From Hydrogenimonas sp. (GTDB lineage: Bacteria; Campylobacterota; Campylobacteria; Campylobacterales; Hydrogenimonadaceae), in NCBI GenBank assembly GCA_003945285.1, contig AP019005.1, positions 186,001-250,000 of the forward strand: 64,000 bases of DNA, written 5' to 3'. Both the position numbers and the translations under genes were made by a program. Of the stretch, positions 8,197 through 16,793 are shown piece by piece. Positions within the stretch are counted from its first letter, which is position 1. Each line of letters opens with the position of its first letter. The notes below the pieces were generated by a model. It searched no databases. It was not told the origin of the DNA and saw only the letters and a list, made by a program, of their open reading frames with translations.

Positions 8197-9258
8197 CTAG
8201 CGCTCCATGGATGTTGTCTTCTGCTTATCCTTGCTGTCGATCCAGATGTTGGGGACCGCACCGCCGGGTGTAAGGAATATTTTAGCATCTTTATTCGTTT
8301 TGAGAGCCTCGTTGAACTTGCCCTGTACCTCGATCTGGCGAAGCTGCAGAAGTTCGTTCGTGAGTGATTGGCTTATAAGCCTGTTGGCCTTGGCCTGGGC
8401 TTCGGCCTCTATGCGTATCTTGTCGGCCTCTCCCTGGGCCTGTATCTTCTTCGCTTCTGCCGTACCCTTTGCGAGAGCCGCTTTCTTCTCCGCTTCCTGC
8501 TGCGCTCGCAGAACCTCGTATTTCACCCTTTCAGCTTCCTGTTTCGCGATCTGAACACGCTCTATCTGATCTTTGATCTTGGAAGGAAGTACGATGGCCC
8601 GCAGCTGTACCGCTACAAGTTCAACAGGATTGTGTTCAAGCTTGTCTATCTCTCTGGCTATATCGTTTTGGATCTTTACTGCGATCTCGTTACGCTTCAC
8701 CGGAAGCTCTTCCGCTTTGTACTGGCCGATTACGTTCCTGACCACATCGCGTACCACAGGGTTTATGATCTTCTCTTCCCAGTTGAGGCCCCACTCCGCT
8801 ATTGTCTGGGGTGCATTCTCCGGGTTGAGCCTGTACTGAACGGTAAGCTCGATGTTTACGGGAAGTCCCCTGGCATCCAGCACCTCGATGGCGGGTTTTA
8901 TCAGAACCCCTCCCCTGCGGTTGAAGTCGCCCTCTCCAGCAGTGGTTTTATAGTTGACGATCCTGACCTTGGTGTCTACGACTATTACATCCTGAATAGC
9001 CGGTATGAACATGTGAAAGCCCGGAGTCAACGGCTGCGGGTCGAATTTTCCGGCCGTCTTCAATATTCCGACCTCGCCCGAGTTGATTACGACGAACGGT
9101 TTGAAGAATATCAGAAGTGCAGCCACTATCACCACTACATAAAGCAGTGTCGCCTTTTTGCTGAAGTCCTGTATGAACTGCGGAGGTTTCGGAGGACGGT
9201 TTTCGCCTCCGCCTCCGCCGTTTTTCTTGTTGAAGTAGTCGTTCATGTCTGCCGGCAT
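8197..9258 (-). CDS. SPFH/band-7 (prohibitin-like) membrane protein
   Basis: A 353-residue bitopic protein: a glycine-rich N-terminus, one membrane segment (about 36-54), the SPFH domain starting GEVGILKTAGKF, and a long Ala/Glu/Lys coiled coil (KQEAERVKYEVLRAQQEAEKKAAL, cut here for reference only to its heptad character). The C-terminus has an FLTPGGAVPNIW segment as in prohibitin-like proteins. Such proteins form large ring assemblies at the inner membrane and often steer FtsH-type proteases; that role is inferred. No NfeD or HflC partner is adjacent. The start at 9258 follows AAGGA; ATG at 9246 is an alternative. A structured repeat begins right upstream. Confidence 0.88.
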   Translation of the reverse strand: MPADMNDYFNKKNGGGGGENRPPKPPQFIQDFSKKATLLYVVVIVAALLIFFKPFVVINSGEVGILKTAGKFDPQPLTPGFHMFIPAIQDVIVVDTKVRIVNYKTTAGEGDFNRRGGVLIKPAIEVLDARGLPVNIELTVQYRLNPENAPQTIAEWGLNWEEKIINPVVRDVVRNVIGQYKAEELPVKRNEIAVKIQNDIAREIDKLEHNPVELVAVQLRAIVLPSKIKDQIERVQIAKQEAERVKYEVLRAQQEAEKKAALAKGTAEAKKIQAQGEADKIRIEAEAQAKANRLISQSLTNELLQLRQIEVQGKFNEALKTNKDAKIFLTPGGAVPNIWIDSKDKQKTTSMER

Positions 9259-9284
9259 GAAAATCCTTTTTATTTTGATTTAAC

Positions 9285-9568
9285 ACGTCTTCAGAAGCAA
9301 AGCTCCTGAAGACTACGCTGGCCGCTGTGGCACTAAAGCTAGCCCCATTCGGGGCAGGCTGTTATGTTACTTCTTTTGCAGGCCAAGCCTGCAAAAGAGC
9401 AGGGACTAAAGTCCCTACAACCCCCTAAAGCTACGAAATCAGAGATTTCGAGAAGGGGGGAAACCTAAAACAGAGTTTCGCTTCCCGCGAACAAAGTGAG
9501 CGTCTACCCCGAACGGGGCCGATTATTATGTTGCTTCTTTTGCGGGCTTGGCCTGCAAAAGGCTCCGC
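9285..9568. repeat. Family A structured intergenic repeat (copy between the SPFH gene and ilvE)
   Basis: This gene-free stretch is a mosaic of palindromes. A hairpin GTCTTCAG (9287-9294)/CTGAAGAC (9306-9313) lies against the 5' end of the SPFH gene. It is followed by the module TACGCTGGCCGCTGTGG and the GCCCC-ATTC-GGGGC stem. A core from about 9378 (AGGCCAAGCCTGCAAAAG, AGGGACTAAAGTCCCT, GAAATCAGAGATTTC) to about 9560 matches the tandem units at 24533-24963 almost base for base. No transposase, no coding sense. See the pgk copy for the comparison. Confidence 0.8.
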
Positions 9569-10483
9569 TCAGATATAGGTCAGATAGTGTTCGAAATCGC
9601 TGTTTCGTCCGTATACCACGTTGAAGTACTCCCGCTGCAGCTGCTCTGTAACGGGTCCTCTCTCTCCTTTTCCGATCACTCTGGCGTCCACCTCTCTGAC
9701 CGGTGTCACCTCGGCGGCGGTTCCGGTAAAGAAAGCTTCGTCGCAAATATATACTTCATCCCTTGTTATACGCCTGAATTCTACGGTGTAACCAAGTTTT
9801 TCAGCCAACTCTATGACCGTGGCCTGGGTGATCGACTCGAGACTGTTGTCGTGGGGCGGAGTTATTATGACCCCGTCTCGGACGATGAAGAAGCACTCGC
9901 CGCTGCCTTCGGCTACAAACCCCTCTTCGTCGAGCAGCAGCGCCTCTTCGTATCCGGCTTCGATCGCTTCGAATTTGGCCATCTGTGAGTTGAGATAGTT
10001 GGCTACCGCCTTCGCTTTTCCCATTGTCGACTTTATAGAGTTCCGGGTGAAAGAGGAGATCTTTACGCGTATCCCCTTCTCCAGCCCCTCGTCTCCGAGG
10101 TAGCTTCCCCACTCCCAGGCGGCTATGGCCGTCTCTACCGGAGCGTTGACGTGGTAGACTCCCATTACCCCGTACCCGAGGTAGATGATCGGACGGATGT
10201 AGACGTTGCTTTCGAAACGGTTCTCTCTCAGAAGCTCTATCTGTGCCGCCTCCAGCTCCTCCAGTGCATAGGGGCATTTGATCATCGTGATTTTCGCCGA
10301 GTTGAGCAGCCTTTTCGTATGGTCCCTGAGGCGGAAGATCGCCAGCCCTCTCTCCGTTTTGTAGGCGCGCGTACCTTCAAATACTCCGTTGCCGTAGTGG
10401 AGTGTGTGTGTCAGGATGTGGACTTTGGCTTCGTCCCACGGAACGAGTCTGCCGTTCATCCAGATGGTATCAGATTTTTTCAT
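9569..10483 (-). CDS. ilvE: Branched-chain amino acid aminotransferase
   Basis: A 304-residue class IV PLP aminotransferase, last step of Val/Leu/Ile synthesis. Supporting motifs are the N-terminal LTHTLHYGNGVFEGTRAY, RNSIKSTMGKAKAVANYL around the cofactor lysine region, EALLLDEEGFVAEGSGE, and the C-terminal EAFFTGTAAEVTPV phosphate-binding loop. Full length for the family. The ATG at 10483 follows TTGGAG, and an A/T-rich region with TAAAAT upstream is a candidate promoter, divergent from the aldehyde dehydrogenase. Confidence 0.95.
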   Translation of the reverse strand: MKKSDTIWMNGRLVPWDEAKVHILTHTLHYGNGVFEGTRAYKTERGLAIFRLRDHTKRLLNSAKITMIKCPYALEELEAAQIELLRENRFESNVYIRPIIYLGYGVMGVYHVNAPVETAIAAWEWGSYLGDEGLEKGIRVKISSFTRNSIKSTMGKAKAVANYLNSQMAKFEAIEAGYEEALLLDEEGFVAEGSGECFFIVRDGVIITPPHDNSLESITQATVIELAEKLGYTVEFRRITRDEVYICDEAFFTGTAAEVTPVREVDARVIGKGERGPVTEQLQREYFNVVYGRNSDFEHYLTYI

Positions 10484-10532
10484 TCAGTGCTCCAAAAGGG
10501 ATAATTCGATAAAAAACTGGTAGATTTTATCT

Positions 10533-10538
10533 TATAAT
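10533..10538 (+). promoter_or_regulatory. Candidate -10 element upstream of the aldehyde dehydrogenase gene
   Basis: TATAAT in an A/T-rich intergenic region between divergent ilvE and the dehydrogenase gene. It would leave a leader of about 90 bases. No -35 is evident. Confidence 0.4.
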
Positions 10539-10635
10539 AGATTAAATGCAGTTTTTGGATAATGATTTTACAGGAACTCCATTGTAAAATCGGGGTTGAA
10601 ATTATAAACAGTATATGAATCAGAAGGAGTCGGGA

Positions 10636-12054
10636 ATGGTTGAAGCGAAACTTTTCATGGGTTCTAAGGAGGAGACGAAGCCGGAGCGTGCCGTAAGGTA
10701 TTCGCCGTACGATGCAAGAGCGGTCTCCACGCACCCGGTCTGCGGTGCCGAGGATGCTAAGAGGGCTCTCGCGATAGCCGAGTCCGCCTTTGCAGTTGCC
10801 AAAAAAGCGCCTCTTTCACAGAGAGTCTCGTGGCTGAGAGATGTGGCCTCCTCTTTGAGAGAGCAAAAAGAGCTCTTCGCGCGTACCATTACCGACGAGA
10901 TAGGAAAGCCGCTTATGTTCAGCCGCATAGAGGTGGAGCGCTGCATCGAGACGGTTGAGCTGACGGCGGACTCTCTCATCAATCTCAACGGGGAGACCTT
11001 TTCTACCGACGCTACAGCCAGCGGAAGGGGTTCGACGGCTTTCTGGAGGCGTGTTCCGGCGGGAGTAGTAGTGGCCATCACGCCGTTCAACTTTCCGCTC
11101 AATCTGACCGCACACAAGCTGGCTCCCGCACTGGGCGCAGGATGCAGCGTGGTTTTGAAACCGACCCCCGAGGCGCCAGCCACAGCCTACCTGTTCGCAA
11201 AACTCTTCATAGAGAGCGAATTTGCGGTGGAGGATGCGCTGAGTGTGGTATATGGCGATGCGGAAGTGGGAGGAGCACTGGTATCCAGTCCGGTTCCGAG
11301 GGTCATAAGTTTTACCGGCAGTGTTCCGGTCGGTAACATCATAACGAAGAGCGCCGGAATAAAAAAGGTGAGCCTGGAGCTTGGAGGCAACGCCGCCACA
11401 TTCGTCGAGAGAAGTGCCGATATATCTGGTGCCGCGGCAAGATGCGCCTTCGGAGCGTTCGTCAACTCCGGACAGGTGTGCATATCACTGCAGAGAATCT
11501 ACGTCGATTCGCCGATATACGACGAGTTTGCCGAGAAGATCGCCGAAGAGACCGGGAGGCTCAAGGTGGGAAGCCCATACGAGGAGGATACCTTCATGGG
11601 GCCGCTCATAGACAAAGAGGCGAACGAGCGTGCCTTGAAGTGGGTGCAGAGTGCGAAGAGCGAAGGAGCGCGCGTGGTCGCCGGCGGAGAGGTAGTCGAC
11701 GGCATATTCGCACCGACCGTCATGGCCGATGTGACCGACGATATGGAGATAGTCTGTGAAGAGGTCTTCGCCCCGATCGTGAGTCTTGTCAAGGTCGACA
11801 GCTTCGAAGAGGCAGTGCAGAAGATGAACGACTCACCCTACGGTCTTCAGTTTTCGATATTCACGAACGATCTGGCTCTCGTGCGAAGATCGCTGGATCT
11901 CTTCGAGTGCGGCGGCATAGTGGTGAACGACGTTCCTACGGTGCGTTTCGATATCCAGCCCTACGGCGGCATGAAGCTGAGCGGCGTCGGACGGGAGGGT
12001 CCGAGATTCGCACTCGAGGAGTTTACCGAGATACAGTCGGTGGTGATATTCTAA
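10636..12054 (+). CDS. NAD(P)-dependent aldehyde dehydrogenase family protein
   Basis: A 472-residue soluble ALDH. Motifs in order: the cofactor segment PAGVVVAITPFNFPLN, LKPTPEAP, the oxyanion/general-base region VSLELGGNAATFVE, the nucleophile in FVNSGQVCISLQR, and the C-terminal GGIVVNDVPT. The aldehyde substrate cannot be read; it resembles the lactaldehyde/phosphonoacetaldehyde/semialdehyde branch. The start at 10636 is chosen over an in-frame ATG at 10615 because AAGGAG (10624-10629) sits six bases before it. The DUF523 gene follows without a gap. Confidence 0.92.
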   Translation: MVEAKLFMGSKEETKPERAVRYSPYDARAVSTHPVCGAEDAKRALAIAESAFAVAKKAPLSQRVSWLRDVASSLREQKELFARTITDEIGKPLMFSRIEVERCIETVELTADSLINLNGETFSTDATASGRGSTAFWRRVPAGVVVAITPFNFPLNLTAHKLAPALGAGCSVVLKPTPEAPATAYLFAKLFIESEFAVEDALSVVYGDAEVGGALVSSPVPRVISFTGSVPVGNIITKSAGIKKVSLELGGNAATFVERSADISGAAARCAFGAFVNSGQVCISLQRIYVDSPIYDEFAEKIAEETGRLKVGSPYEEDTFMGPLIDKEANERALKWVQSAKSEGARVVAGGEVVDGIFAPTVMADVTDDMEIVCEEVFAPIVSLVKVDSFEEAVQKMNDSPYGLQFSIFTNDLALVRRSLDLFECGGIVVNDVPTVRFDIQPYGGMKLSGVGREGPRFALEEFTEIQSVVIF

Positions 12055-12498
12055 ATGGCGAAAAAGGTCGCTCTGAGCGCATGTCTGGCGGGTGTGAACT
12101 GCCGTTACAACGGGGAGCCCAAAGCGAACCCGGATCTTGTCGGGAAGTTGGAGAAGGAGGGGTGTGAGATTCGGCTCTTCTGCCCGGAGGATAGCTGCTT
12201 CGGCACTCCCAGGGAGGCGATGGATCTTGTACTGACTGATGAGGGCATAAAGGCTCTAGGCAAACTTTCGGGAGAGGACAAGGCCCCGGAGGTGGCTGAG
12301 TATGCCCGCTCTTTTTTTGATGAAAACGGAGATATCGACCTTTTTGTAGGCAAAGCCAGGAGCCCCAGCTGCGGGGTTTGTACCGCTCTTCTTTACGATG
12401 AAGCCGGTAATCTTATAAGCGACGGGGAGGCGGGGATAATGGCGGCCGAAGCCAGGGCCAGGGGTATCGAGACGGTCGATGACGAAGATCTGCTTTAG
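12055..12498 (+). CDS. DUF523 family protein
   Basis: A 147-residue protein starting on the base after the preceding stop. It has the DUF523 features: SACLAGVNCRYNGE at the N-terminus, FCPED with a following GTPREAM, and ARSPSCGVC in the middle, with a run of cysteines suggesting metal or cluster binding. The family is widespread and uncharacterised. It is translationally linked to the aldehyde dehydrogenase, though a shared function is only inferred. Confidence 0.88.
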   Translation: MAKKVALSACLAGVNCRYNGEPKANPDLVGKLEKEGCEIRLFCPEDSCFGTPREAMDLVLTDEGIKALGKLSGEDKAPEVAEYARSFFDENGDIDLFVGKARSPSCGVCTALLYDEAGNLISDGEAGIMAAEARARGIETVDDEDLL

Positions 12499-12510
12499 CC
12501 GGGCGGAACT

Positions 12511-13320
12511 TCACTCTTCAAAGGGTCTTTTGATCCTCTTTTTCAGCTGCGACTTATCCCGGTACATCTTTTCGTCCGCTATCTTGAGCGCTTCATTGAA
12601 CGGCTCCCCCTCTTCGCAAGTGTGAATACCGTAGGAGAATGAGGTCGTGAAGGAGCGATCACTGTATTTCAGCCGCTTGTTTAGAACCTCTTCGCGGCAC
12701 TTCTCCATCTTTTTCGACTCCTCCGGCGAGTCGAAGAAAACCAGAAACTCGTCCCCCCCGTAACGGACGACCGGTGCACCTAGAGCCATCAGGTGCGAAC
12801 TTATATACTTCAGAACCTTGTCGCCGGCGATATGGCCCAGCGTATCGTTTATCTCTTTGAAATGGTTCAGGTCCACCATCGCCATGGTATACCCGTTTTT
12901 GAAATTTCCATCATCGTCCAGCAGGTTGGCATGGAGCCACTCCCTGTTCCATGCTCTGGTCAGCGTATCCTTGTAGACACTCTCTTTGAGCTGCTCTATC
13001 TCACGCCGCAGAGCCTCGGTCTCTTTTATGCTCTCGTTCAGTAGTTCGTCGTCATGCTCTTTCATAGCTTTCAGCGCTTTTTTCGAAGCTCCGTCCAGAC
13101 TCATCACCTGTTCGCTGCTCTTTCTGTTCAGATCCAGCAGCTGCACTATCTTCTCGTCTATCGTTACTTCTGTAGCCTCGATGAGACTCTCTTCGTCCAG
13201 ACCGTGTTTTTGCGCGATTTTGGAAAATATCGAACTATATATCGGCGGAGTTACGATATCCAGAGGCTCTATCGCCTCCTTACACTCCTGTGACGCCGCT
13301 TTGAGGGTATGCTTATCCAT
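12511..13320 (-). CDS. GGDEF domain protein, probable diguanylate cyclase
   Basis: A 269-residue soluble protein. The first ~110 residues are mostly helical with no recognised sensor domain; residues ~115-260 form a GGDEF domain with TRAWNREWL, MVDLNHFKEINDTLGHIAGD and an intact RYGGDEFLVF. The residues before GGDEF (GAPVVRY) do not show the RxxD inhibitory site, so product inhibition by c-di-GMP is not expected by that route. It converges with DUF523. Confidence 0.92.
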   Translation of the reverse strand: MDKHTLKAASQECKEAIEPLDIVTPPIYSSIFSKIAQKHGLDEESLIEATEVTIDEKIVQLLDLNRKSSEQVMSLDGASKKALKAMKEHDDELLNESIKETEALRREIEQLKESVYKDTLTRAWNREWLHANLLDDDGNFKNGYTMAMVDLNHFKEINDTLGHIAGDKVLKYISSHLMALGAPVVRYGGDEFLVFFDSPEESKKMEKCREEVLNKRLKYSDRSFTTSFSYGIHTCEEGEPFNEALKIADEKMYRDKSQLKKRIKRPFEE

Positions 13321-13474
13321 ATATGCTCCAGCCTTATTTATGTATCGTCTCTTGATGTACGGCAGTTTAAAACTTGTCTGACACTCGATCTGTTCGAAAC
13401 ATAATCGGTTAAAAAGTTACTTTTTTGAGCCTTTTTCATGCAGAGCCGGCAAGCGCCCCGTGTAGAGATCGATT

Positions 13475-13693
13475 TTAATCCATATTTCGCGTAGTATCGG
13501 AATCTGATTTAAACTGCCGCATCCACTCCAGATTCTCTTCAACCATATTTTCATATCTTTTTTCGAGCTCCTGCAGAATATTTTCGAGCTCCCGGAGAGT
13601 GAAATACTTCAGGTATGCAGGATTTATCGCGGTATCGTTCCCGTCAAAGCTTAGCAGCTTCTCTATTTTCTCCAGAATTTCCTCTTTTTCCAT
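13475..13693 (-). CDS. Small conserved helical protein of unknown function
   Basis: A 72-residue highly charged protein, mostly helix by eye (EEILEKIEKLL and LRELENILQELEKRYENM). No membrane segment or known motif. It is divergent from bcp with overlapping upstream regions. I do not recognise it beyond its resemblance to short coiled-coil proteins; its coding status rests on codon pattern and clean placement. Confidence 0.6.
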   Translation of the reverse strand: MEKEEILEKIEKLLSFDGNDTAINPAYLKYFTLRELENILQELEKRYENMVEENLEWMRQFKSDSDTTRNMD

Positions 13694-13697
13694 AATG

Positions 13698-13703
13698 GTA
13701 TAC
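13698..13703 (+). promoter_or_regulatory. Candidate -10 element of bcp
   Basis: TATACT in the short gap ahead of bcp, about 27 bases before its start, with the ribosome-binding site AGGAG at 13720-13724 in between. Confidence 0.45.
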
Positions 13704-13730
13704 TAACGCAAAAATATTTAGGAGTAGATG

Positions 13731-14207
13731 ATGGTTGAAACAGGTCAGAAAGCACCGGAGTTTTGTCTGCCGAATCAGGATAACGTCGAAATATGCCTAA
13801 GAGATCTGAAAGGGAAATGGGTTGTTCTCTACTTCTATCCGAAAGATCTCACTCCCGGCTGTACCACCGAAGCGTGTGATTTCACGGAGGCTCTGCCCGA
13901 TTTCGAAGATCTCGATGCGATCATTCTCGGAGTGAGTCCAGATTCGCCGCAGAAGCATCAGAGGTTCATAGAGAAGAAAGATCTGAAAATCACGCTGCTC
14001 AGCGATGAGGATAAAGATGTTCTTAAAGCCTACGGAGCGTGGGGGCCGAAGAAGCTTTACGGCAGGGAGTACGAGGGTGTGATCCGCTCCACATTCATTA
14101 TAGACCCTGACGGGAAAATCGCCGCCGTCTGGCCCAAGGTCAGGGTAAAGGGGCATGTGGAAGCTGTAAAGGAGAAGCTGAGAGAGCTGCAGGAGAAAAG
14201 CGATTAA
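13731..14207 (+). CDS. bcp: Peroxiredoxin, Bcp/PrxQ type
   Basis: A 158-residue thiol peroxidase that reduces hydroperoxides using thioredoxin. The peroxidatic site lies in DLTPGCTTEACDF with C44 and the resolving C49 five residues later, the helical-type PrxQ arrangement. GVSPDSPQKHQRF and IRSTFIIDPDGKI also fit. The start at 13731 is six bases from AGGAG; ATG at 13728 is next to it in frame. TrxA and TrxB at the start of the window are the expected reductants. Confidence 0.94.
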   Translation: MVETGQKAPEFCLPNQDNVEICLRDLKGKWVVLYFYPKDLTPGCTTEACDFTEALPDFEDLDAIILGVSPDSPQKHQRFIEKKDLKITLLSDEDKDVLKAYGAWGPKKLYGREYEGVIRSTFIIDPDGKIAAVWPKVRVKGHVEAVKEKLRELQEKSD

Positions 14208-14235
14208 ATACAGCTTAATTTAAGAGCTTTTTTAG

Positions 14236-14366
14236 TATTATTGCACTCCCTTTGTCGGGAAACCTCACATGTGTCAATCCTTGACAGGTTGCGCGAAAGC
14301 GTTGATGGGCACAGAGGAACAAACCTGGGCATATGCCACAGTAAAAATTTTTCTCAAGGAGAACCC
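14236..14366 (+). promoter_or_regulatory. rpsB promoter and structured leader
   Basis: TATTAT at 14236-14241 is a likely -10, giving a leader of ~120 bases before rpsB. It can form TGTCAA-TCC-TTGACA (14272-14286), a small GCG-CGAAA-GCG hairpin, and GGCATATGCC near 14329-14338, ahead of AAGGAG. r-protein S2 operons commonly carry autoregulatory leaders; that this is one is inference. Confidence 0.45.
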
Positions 14367-15176
14367 ATGGTCACAATGAAAGACCTTCTAGAGTGCGGTA
14401 TGCACTTCGGACACCAGACACGTCGTTGGAACCCGAAGATGAAGAAGTTCATTTTCGGAGTAAGAAAAAACATTCACATTATCGATCTGCAGAAGACGCT
14501 TCGATACTTCCGCTATACATATAATGTTGTACGGGATGCCGCTGCGGAAGGGAAGACGGTAATGTTCGTAGGAACCAAAAAGCAGGCGAGAAACGCGATA
14601 GTCGAGCACGCTCAGCGCTGCGGTATGCCCTACGTTCAGACCCGCTGGCTCGGCGGTATGCTCACAAACTACCAGACTATAAGAAAATCTATCCGCAAAC
14701 TCGAAGTGATCGAAGAGATGGAAGAGAGCGGAAAGATGGATCTTCTGACAAAAAAAGAGGCGCTTATGCTCAAGCGCAAGAAAGAGAAGCTGGAGAGCTA
14801 TCTCGGCGGTATCCGCAACATGAAGAACCTTCCTGATTATCTTTTCGTTGTAGACGCCGTTAAAGAGCGAATCGCGATCAAAGAGGCCAAAAGGCTCGGT
14901 ATTCCGGTTATAGCTCCGCTCGATACAAACTGCGACCCGGACGTTATAGACTATCCGATCCCAGGCAATGATGATGCTATCCGCTCCATTCAGCTCTTCT
15001 GCCGGGAGATGGCCGACGCCATCATCGAAGGGCGCGAACTTGCCGCTCAGGAGGCCGAAGAGGAGGAGCCTGTTAGTGAAGAGGAGATGGCTGCCGTGAC
15101 AGAAGAGGCGGTGGCTGAAGGCGAAGCGGAAACCCAAGAGCCTGCCGAAGCGGCAGCAGAGACAAAAGGAGAGTAA
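14367..15176 (+). CDS. rpsB: Small-subunit ribosomal protein uS2
   Basis: A 269-residue S2 starting [17 protein letters not shown], the conserved N-terminus, with [29 protein letters not shown] and the C-terminal block [21 protein letters not shown] (reduced here to its key words). A tail of ~35 acidic residues, common in this phylum, follows. An in-frame ATG at 14241 would add 42 residues unlike any S2 and lies in the leader; AAGGAG at 14355-14361 supports 14367. Confidence 0.97.
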   Translation: MVTMKDLLECGMHFGHQTRRWNPKMKKFIFGVRKNIHIIDLQKTLRYFRYTYNVVRDAAAEGKTVMFVGTKKQARNAIVEHAQRCGMPYVQTRWLGGMLTNYQTIRKSIRKLEVIEEMEESGKMDLLTKKEALMLKRKKEKLESYLGGIRNMKNLPDYLFVVDAVKERIAIKEAKRLGIPVIAPLDTNCDPDVIDYPIPGNDDAIRSIQLFCREMADAIIEGRELAAQEAEEEEPVSEEEMAAVTEEAVAEGEAETQEPAEAAAETKGE

Positions 15177-15178
15177 CC

Positions 15179-16099
15179 ATGGCAGTAACTGCGGCAATGG
15201 TAAAAGAGCTGCGCCAGATGACAGGCGCGGGAATGATGGATTGCAAAAAGGCGCTGACAGAAACAGACGGCGATATGGAAAAAGCTGTCGAGTGGCTCCG
15301 TAAAAAGGGCCTCTCCAGTGCAGCGAAAAAAGCGGGCAGAATCGCAAGTGAAGGTGCCATCAGCATCGAGATCTCCGACGACCACAGAAAAGGGACCATC
15401 GCCGAGATCAACAGTGAAACAGATTTCGTCGCGCAGAACGACAACTTCAAAGCGCTTCTGAAAAAAGCGACCCGCCACGTTCACTGCTCTACTGCGACCA
15501 CTGTAGAGGATCTTCTTCAGACAGAGATCGACGGTACCACCTTCGAAGAGTACCTGAAGGGTGAGATAGCCAAAATCGGCGAGAATATAGTGATGAGACG
15601 TTTCGTCACCGTAGATGCGGGTGAAAACGGTACGGTAGAGGGCTATATTCACGGTAACGGTAAGGTCGGTGTTCTCATTGCGGCCAAATGCGACAGTGAC
15701 AAGACCTGTGAAGCCGTCAGACCGACACTCAAAAACATAGCGATGCACATCGCGGCCATGAATCCGGCCTTCCTCGATGAAGAGGCGGTACCTGCCGAGG
15801 TACTTGCGAAAGAGGAGGAGATCGCCAAGGAGCAGCTCAAGAAAGAGGGTAAGCCGGAAGCGATCTGGGACAAGATCATACCCGGAAAGATCAAACGCTA
15901 CCTCAAAGACAACACACTTCTGAACCAGCCGTTTGTAATGGATGACAAGAAGACGGTGGGAGAGGTACTCGACGAAGCGGCCAAAGCCGCAGGCGGAACG
16001 GCCAAGATAGTGGAGTTCATCCGTTTCGAACTGGGTGAAGGAATCGAAAAGAAAGAGGAAGATTTCGCGGCTGAAGTCGCGGCTCAGATGGGCAGCTGA
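15179..16099 (+). CDS. tsf: Translation elongation factor Ts
   Basis: A 306-residue nucleotide-exchange factor for EF-Tu. The N-terminal helical module reads VKELRQMTGAGMMDCKKAL, followed by EINSETDFVAQND, which contacts EF-Tu. It lies two bases after rpsB, the near-universal rpsB-tsf pairing. Confidence 0.97.
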   Translation: MAVTAAMVKELRQMTGAGMMDCKKALTETDGDMEKAVEWLRKKGLSSAAKKAGRIASEGAISIEISDDHRKGTIAEINSETDFVAQNDNFKALLKKATRHVHCSTATTVEDLLQTEIDGTTFEEYLKGEIAKIGENIVMRRFVTVDAGENGTVEGYIHGNGKVGVLIAAKCDSDKTCEAVRPTLKNIAMHIAAMNPAFLDEEAVPAEVLAKEEEIAKEQLKKEGKPEAIWDKIIPGKIKRYLKDNTLLNQPFVMDDKKTVGEVLDEAAKAAGGTAKIVEFIRFELGEGIEKKEEDFAAEVAAQMGS

Positions 16100-16106
16100 T
16101 CAGATT

Positions 16107-16793
16107 ATGCTATCTTCCGACCGTTCGGCACCCTCTCTTGAAGAGGGTACCGGACTGCTCAAAGCCCGAAACCTCTCTCACTCCTTCGACTACCCTCTCT
16201 TCAACGACATATCACTGGATATAAAGGAGTCTGAAAAGGTTGCCGTCATAGGTGTAAGCGGCAGCGGGAAATCGACACTACTCCATATACTTGCCACACT
16301 TCTGGAGCCGCAAAACGGCAGCGTCAATCTTCTCGGTTCGGATATCTATTCGCTTACTGAGAGGGAGAGACTCGCTATAAGGCGCTACGAGATAGGTATC
16401 GTTTTCCAGTTTCACTACCTTTTCAAAGGGATGAGCGGAGCCGAAAATATAGAGATCGCCGCGCTTCTTAGCGAAACCGAGCCGGACGCAGCGCTTCTGG
16501 AGAGGCTGGGTATAGCCGATCTTATGCACAAACGTGTAACGGAGCTCTCCGGAGGCCAGCAGCAGAGGGTCTCGATAGCGAGGGTGCTCTCGAAAAACCC
16601 GAGAATTATCTTCGCCGACGAGCCGACAGGAAACCTGGATGACGAGACTGCGCATATTGTCATGGATACCGTATTCGAACATGTGGAGAGGGTGCGCGGA
16701 GGACTCTTCCTGGTTACACACGACGAGAGAATAGCCTCCGGCTGCGACAGGGTCTACAGACTGGAGCGGAGCAGACTGGAGCTTCTGGGGTGA
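16107..16793 (+). CDS. ABC transporter ATP-binding protein (LolD-like)
   Basis: A 228-residue ABC ATPase with Walker A GVSGSGKST (49-57), signature LSGGQQQRVSIAR, Walker B IIFADEPTGNLD and a switch His in LVTHDE. The 'TGNLD' Walker B and size fit the LolD/MacB/FtsE branch, which drives lipoprotein export or similar mechanotransmission. The permease partner is not nearby. It sits between tsf and fliR, a placement I recall from other Campylobacterota. The ATG at 16107 follows the tsf stop by seven bases; a longer frame from 16035 inside tsf is rejected. Confidence 0.88.
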   Translation: MLSSDRSAPSLEEGTGLLKARNLSHSFDYPLFNDISLDIKESEKVAVIGVSGSGKSTLLHILATLLEPQNGSVNLLGSDIYSLTERERLAIRRYEIGIVFQFHYLFKGMSGAENIEIAALLSETEPDAALLERLGIADLMHKRVTELSGGQQQRVSIARVLSKNPRIIFADEPTGNLDDETAHIVMDTVFEHVERVRGGLFLVTHDERIASGCDRVYRLERSRLELLG

